Source of the DNA: Gammaproteobacteria bacterium
GTDB lineage: Bacteria > Pseudomonadota > Gammaproteobacteria > UBA6429
Assembly (NCBI GenBank): GCA_030635835.1
Contig: DAOVYB010000014.1
Location: 1 to 16,794 of the forward strand
DNA length: 16,794 nucleotides
Reading direction: 5' to 3'
Within the stretch, counting starts at the first letter, position 1. Every line of letters starts with the position of its first letter. Shown piece after piece: positions 14,696-16,794 of the stretch. The notes beneath the pieces were generated by a model. The model was not told where the DNA came from. It searched no databases and saw only the letters and a program-made list of their open reading frames with translations. The position numbers and the translations under genes are program-made.

Positions 14696-14986
14696 TTAAA
14701 CAATAGAATTATATAAATCAAACCACTCACGGTTATTTTGTTCTATAAGTTCGATTTTCAATTTACGCCGCCACTTTTTTAATTCTTTTTCTCGGGTAAT
14801 AGCTGATTCCATCGTTTCATGAATTTCATACCAAACGAGCATATGCACATGGTATTTTTTTGTGAAGCCATCAACAAGATTATGTTTATGCTGGTAAATA
14901 CGTTGTGGTAGCTGTGATGTCACGCCAATATAAAGAGTGCCATTATATTTATTTGCAAGAATGTACACACATGGAATCCGTTCCAT
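14696..14986 (-). CDS. Single-domain GIY-YIG endonuclease-like protein
   Basis: GIY-YIG domains are small metal-dependent nucleases. This 96-residue protein is just the domain: VYI (7-9) and YIG (19-21) with spacing as in the family, an Arg at 29 in QRIYQHK, and a downstream Glu (about 66-68) in TREKELKKW, the usual metal-binding Glu region. It belongs to the short stand-alone group (YhbQ/UPF0213-like), whose biological role is not well established. The start ATG 14986 has AAGGAAA about 11 nt upstream. It lies between ftsE and ftsY, with a REP-like hairpin at its 3' end and REPIN-like units starting 24 nt upstream, so it may be an accessory insertion linked to those repeats. Confidence 0.9.
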   Translation of the reverse strand: MERIPCVYILANKYNGTLYIGVTSQLPQRIYQHKHNLVDGFTKKYHVHMLVWYEIHETMESAITREKELKKWRRKLKIELIEQNNREWFDLYNSIV

Positions 14987-15009
14987 AATTTATAATTTCC
15001 TTTCATGTT

Positions 15010-15392
15010 CTGGATTCCGGATAAGTATTCCATACTTTCCGGAATGACGATCTTAATAGACTAAGTTATGCATAAAAGTACATGTCATTCCCGCGGCTTT
15101 TAGCGGGAATCTAGCCTTTCAAATCAAAATTCATTGTTTCCTTTTTGATTTGGATGCCGGATAAGTATTCCATACTTTCCGGAATGACGATCTTAATAGA
15201 CTAAGTTATGCATAAAAGTACACGTCATTCCCGCGGCTTTTAGCGGGAATCTAGCCTTTCAAAATTCATTGTTTCCTTTTTGGTCTGGATTCCGGATAAG
15301 TATTCCATACTTTCCGGAATGACGTTCTTAATAGACTAAACGGTAGATAAGATGTGCACGTTATTCCCGCGTGCTTTTAGCGGGAATCTAGC
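15010..15392. repeat. Three tandem REPIN-like units (about 135-140 bp period)
   Basis: Units lie at 15010-15115, 15150-15255 and 15285-15392. Each holds two hairpins in opposite orientation: ATTCCGGA with TCCGGAAT, and ATTCCCGC with GCGGGAAT. They are separated by about 40 bp of AT-rich linker. Units 1 and 2 are almost identical, including the spacer after them (one 5-bp indel, few substitutions). Unit 3 differs in its linker and lacks the conserved 3' spacer. This fits recent tandem duplication of a REP doublet. The units fill the 14987-15415 gap between the GIY-YIG gene and ftsY; no gene was seen there. Confidence 0.9.
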
Positions 15393-15415
15393 TGTTTAAA
15401 ATAGACGTTGAATAA

Positions 15416-16441
15416 TTAATCATTTTTATCAAACAAAGCATCCACGAAATCTTTAGCTTCAAAAGTACGTAAGTCTTCTATCCCTTCACCAACACCAATA
15501 AAACGAATCGGTAAACCCAGCTTATGCGCAATCGCAAATATCACGCCGCCTTTAGCGGTACCGTCGAGTTTAGTCAGGGTAACACCGGTGAGTTGCATCG
15601 CATGGTTAAATTGTTCTGCCTGGGTTAAGGCATTTTGTCCGGTGCCAGCATCGAGTACCAGCATCACTTCATGCGGGGCAGATTCATCAATTTTGCCCAT
15701 GACCCGTTTTACTTTTTTCAACTCTTCCATCAGGTTGGTTTGGGTATGTAATCGTCCTGCGGTATCCGCGATTAAAACATCAATATTTTTTGAACGGGCT
15801 GATTCCAGCGCGTCATAAATAACAGAGGCACTATCAGCACCATCATGTTGTGCGATAACCGGGATATCATTCCGCTCGCCCCAAACCTGAAGCTGTTCAA
15901 CTGCTGCGGCGCGAAAGGTATCACCCGCGGCTAACATGACGGACTTGCCATCATTTTGCAGACGCTTTGCCATTTTACCAATGGTGGTGGTTTTACCGGC
16001 GCCATTAATACCTATCACCAGGATAACGTAGGGCCCGTCCTGTTCCGGTATAACCAAGGGGTGTTCACAAGGTGCCAGAATGGCCTGCATTTCATCATGC
16101 AAAGCGGTGAAAAGTGCCTGGGGATCTTTTAATTCATTGCGAGAGACTTTTTGCAGCAGGTTCTGACTAATGCGGGTAGTTGCCTCCATGCCTAGATCAG
16201 CGGAGATCAGAATATCCTCAATTTGTTCCATTAAATCATCATCAATGCTTTTTGCGCCAAGCACGACATTGGCCAGGCCATCAGTTAAACCGTGTCGTGT
16301 TCGGCTCAGGCCTTGCTTAAGTCGGGAAAAGAATCCTCCAGCTTGATCTTGAGTCTGCTCGGAATTTTCTGCTGTTATCTCTTCAACTGCATCTTTTGAG
16401 TCAGCTAATTTGGATTTTTCTGATTTACGGAAACTAAACAT
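15416..16441 (-). CDS. ftsY: Signal recognition particle receptor FtsY
   Basis: FtsY is the GTPase that docks the SRP-ribosome complex at the inner membrane. From ATG 16441 it has 341 residues. A short charged N-terminal A region (about 1-36) is followed by the membrane-targeting helix GGFFSRLKQGLSRT (35-48). The four-helix N domain follows, then the G domain with GINGAGKTT (144-152), DTFRAAA (174-180), DTAGR (226-230), TKLDGTAKGG (290-299) and GVGEGIEDL near the end. All GTPase motifs are intact. The longest open frame extends to 16615, but the added 58 residues come from a repeat, and the ATG at 16441 matches family N-termini and the duplicated copy. The A region is much shorter than in E. 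coli FtsY. Confidence 0.96.
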   Translation of the reverse strand: MFSFRKSEKSKLADSKDAVEEITAENSEQTQDQAGGFFSRLKQGLSRTRHGLTDGLANVVLGAKSIDDDLMEQIEDILISADLGMEATTRISQNLLQKVSRNELKDPQALFTALHDEMQAILAPCEHPLVIPEQDGPYVILVIGINGAGKTTTIGKMAKRLQNDGKSVMLAAGDTFRAAAVEQLQVWGERNDIPVIAQHDGADSASVIYDALESARSKNIDVLIADTAGRLHTQTNLMEELKKVKRVMGKIDESAPHEVMLVLDAGTGQNALTQAEQFNHAMQLTGVTLTKLDGTAKGGVIFAIAHKLGLPIRFIGVGEGIEDLRTFEAKDFVDALFDKND

Positions 16442-16515
16442 TGATTTATTGGTCGTAGAAATTGCTATGAAATAGGTTAAATAAAAAGCTATCCTAGCAT
16501 TTACTCGTCTCCGCG

Positions 16516-16628
16516 TCATTGCGAGGAAGTGTTGAAAAACGTTAGTTTTACAATACAGACGCGGCAATCTCAAGATAATAGGTATTAACCATGAGATTGC
16601 AGCAGTCATTATCATTCCTTCGCAATGA
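16516..16628. repeat. MITE-like element, CATTGCGA family
   Basis: TCATTGCGA (16516-16524) and TCGCAATGA (16620-16628) are perfect inverted ends of a 113-bp element with an internal dyad, GCAATCTCA against TGAGATTGC. It is related to the copy at 565-640. It lies exactly between the two ftsY arms and contains no transposase gene. Confidence 0.75.
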
Positions 16629-16702
16629 CGCGGAGACGAGTAAATGCTAGGATAGCTTTTTATTTAACCTATTTCATAGCAATTTCTACGACCGATAAAT
16701 CA

Positions 16703-16794
16703 ATGTTTAGTTTCCGTAAATCAGAAAAATCCAAATCTGCTGATTCAAAAGATGCAGTTGAAGACACAATAAAAGAAAAAACCGCGCAGACTCA
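16703..16794 (+). CDS. Second, diverged start of ftsY in inverted orientation (3'-truncated by the window)
   Basis: ATG 16703 opens a frame of 30 full codons running off the window. It encodes MFSFRKSEKSKSADSKDAVE, which matches the N-terminus of the main FtsY with Ser instead of Leu at residue 12. It then differs (DTIKEKTAQT against EITAENSEQT) without any indel. The upstream region is nearly identical to the ftsY 5' region, so it would share its promoter signals. It could be a second ftsY allele or paralogue, a fragment duplicated by inversion around the repeat, or a chimeric assembly joining two strains. The window ends too soon to tell. Confidence 0.7.
   Translation, partial: MFSFRKSEKSKSADSKDAVEDTIKEKTAQT

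Larger units (their letters stand above)
16350..16794. repeat. Large inverted repeat with ftsY-start arms (175 bp each)
   Basis: Arm 16350-16524 and arm 16620-16794 are reverse complements, pairing about a centre at 8572/1 (positions that pair sum to 17144). By hand count the inner 145 bp differ at 4 positions, and the outer 31 bp differ at 8 but stay aligned without gaps, to the window edge. The arms carry the ftsY 5' region and first codons. The 95-bp centre (16525-16619) is the middle of a CATTGCGA-family repeat. The duplicate may continue past the window. Confidence 0.93.

Noticed and set aside
15010..15392. Regularly spaced repeats resembling a CRISPR array
   Set aside because: The repeated units are over 100 bp, include two hairpins each, the intervening segments of units 1 and 2 are near-identical rather than unique, and there are no cas genes.
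16442..16615. 58-residue N-terminal extension of FtsY
   Set aside because: It is translated repeat sequence; the inverted copy preserves the ATG at the equivalent of 16441, and FtsY homologues begin there.
16620..16794. Simple fold-back (palindromic) sequencing artefact as full explanation of the ftsY inverted repeat
   Set aside because: The arms differ by 4 substitutions in 145 bp and 8 in the next 31 bp, in frame and without indels; a pure fold-back would be identical. A strain-level chimera remains possible and is kept in the findings.

Overview
The window looks like a chromosomal segment of an AT-rich gammaproteobacterium. The main reasons are a cbb3-oxidase assembly cluster (ccoP end, ccoG, ccoH, ccoI, ccoS) on the plus strand and, on the minus strand, the gammaproteobacterial order ftsY-ftsE-ftsX-(response regulator)-rpoH. 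I would not name a genus from the sequence alone. The intergenic regions are rich in short palindromic repeat families, often seen in environmental gammaproteobacteria with expanded genomes.

Layout. 2-544: the 3' part of ccoP (diheme cytochrome c subunit), then a repeat and a Rho-independent terminator. 788-6050: ccoG (polyferredoxin), a long ccoH variant, ccoI (copper P1B-ATPase) and ccoS, with inverted-repeat elements in two of the gaps. 6155-6388: a compact unit with promoter, Shine-Dalgarno, a 33-codon membrane-peptide gene and terminator. 6588-9117: a membrane-anchored von Willebrand A (vWA) protein and a membrane-anchored coiled-coil protein, probably one operon. 9133-9906 (minus): an exported PAP2-type phosphatase. 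10295-11149 (minus): rpoH (heat-shock sigma factor), with a CIRCE-like operator between its -35 and -10. 11307-12656 (minus): a two-receiver GGDEF response regulator. 12786-14421 (minus): ftsX and ftsE. 14422-15415: an island between ftsE and ftsY with palindromes, a single-domain GIY-YIG nuclease gene and three tandem REPIN-like units. 15416-16441 (minus): ftsY. Beyond ftsY lies a large inverted duplication of the ftsY promoter and N-terminal coding region, which runs off the window end.

How the parts work together. CcoG and CcoI supply and reduce copper for the CcoN subunit, and CcoH and CcoS help assemble the complex, so the left third is a microaerobic respiration module. The right half is the cell-division and heat-shock block. 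FtsE/FtsX is the divisome ABC complex, FtsY is the SRP receptor, and RpoH drives the heat-shock regulon. The CIRCE operator implies that the HrcA repressor also controls RpoH, which would link the two heat-shock circuits.

The points most worth following are the GIY-YIG/REPIN-like island that splits ftsYEX, the diverged inverted second ftsY start, the CIRCE-controlled rpoH promoter and the autonomous 33-residue membrane-peptide unit beside the cbb3 genes. No rRNA, tRNA, CRISPR array, classical insertion sequence or prophage gene was recognised.
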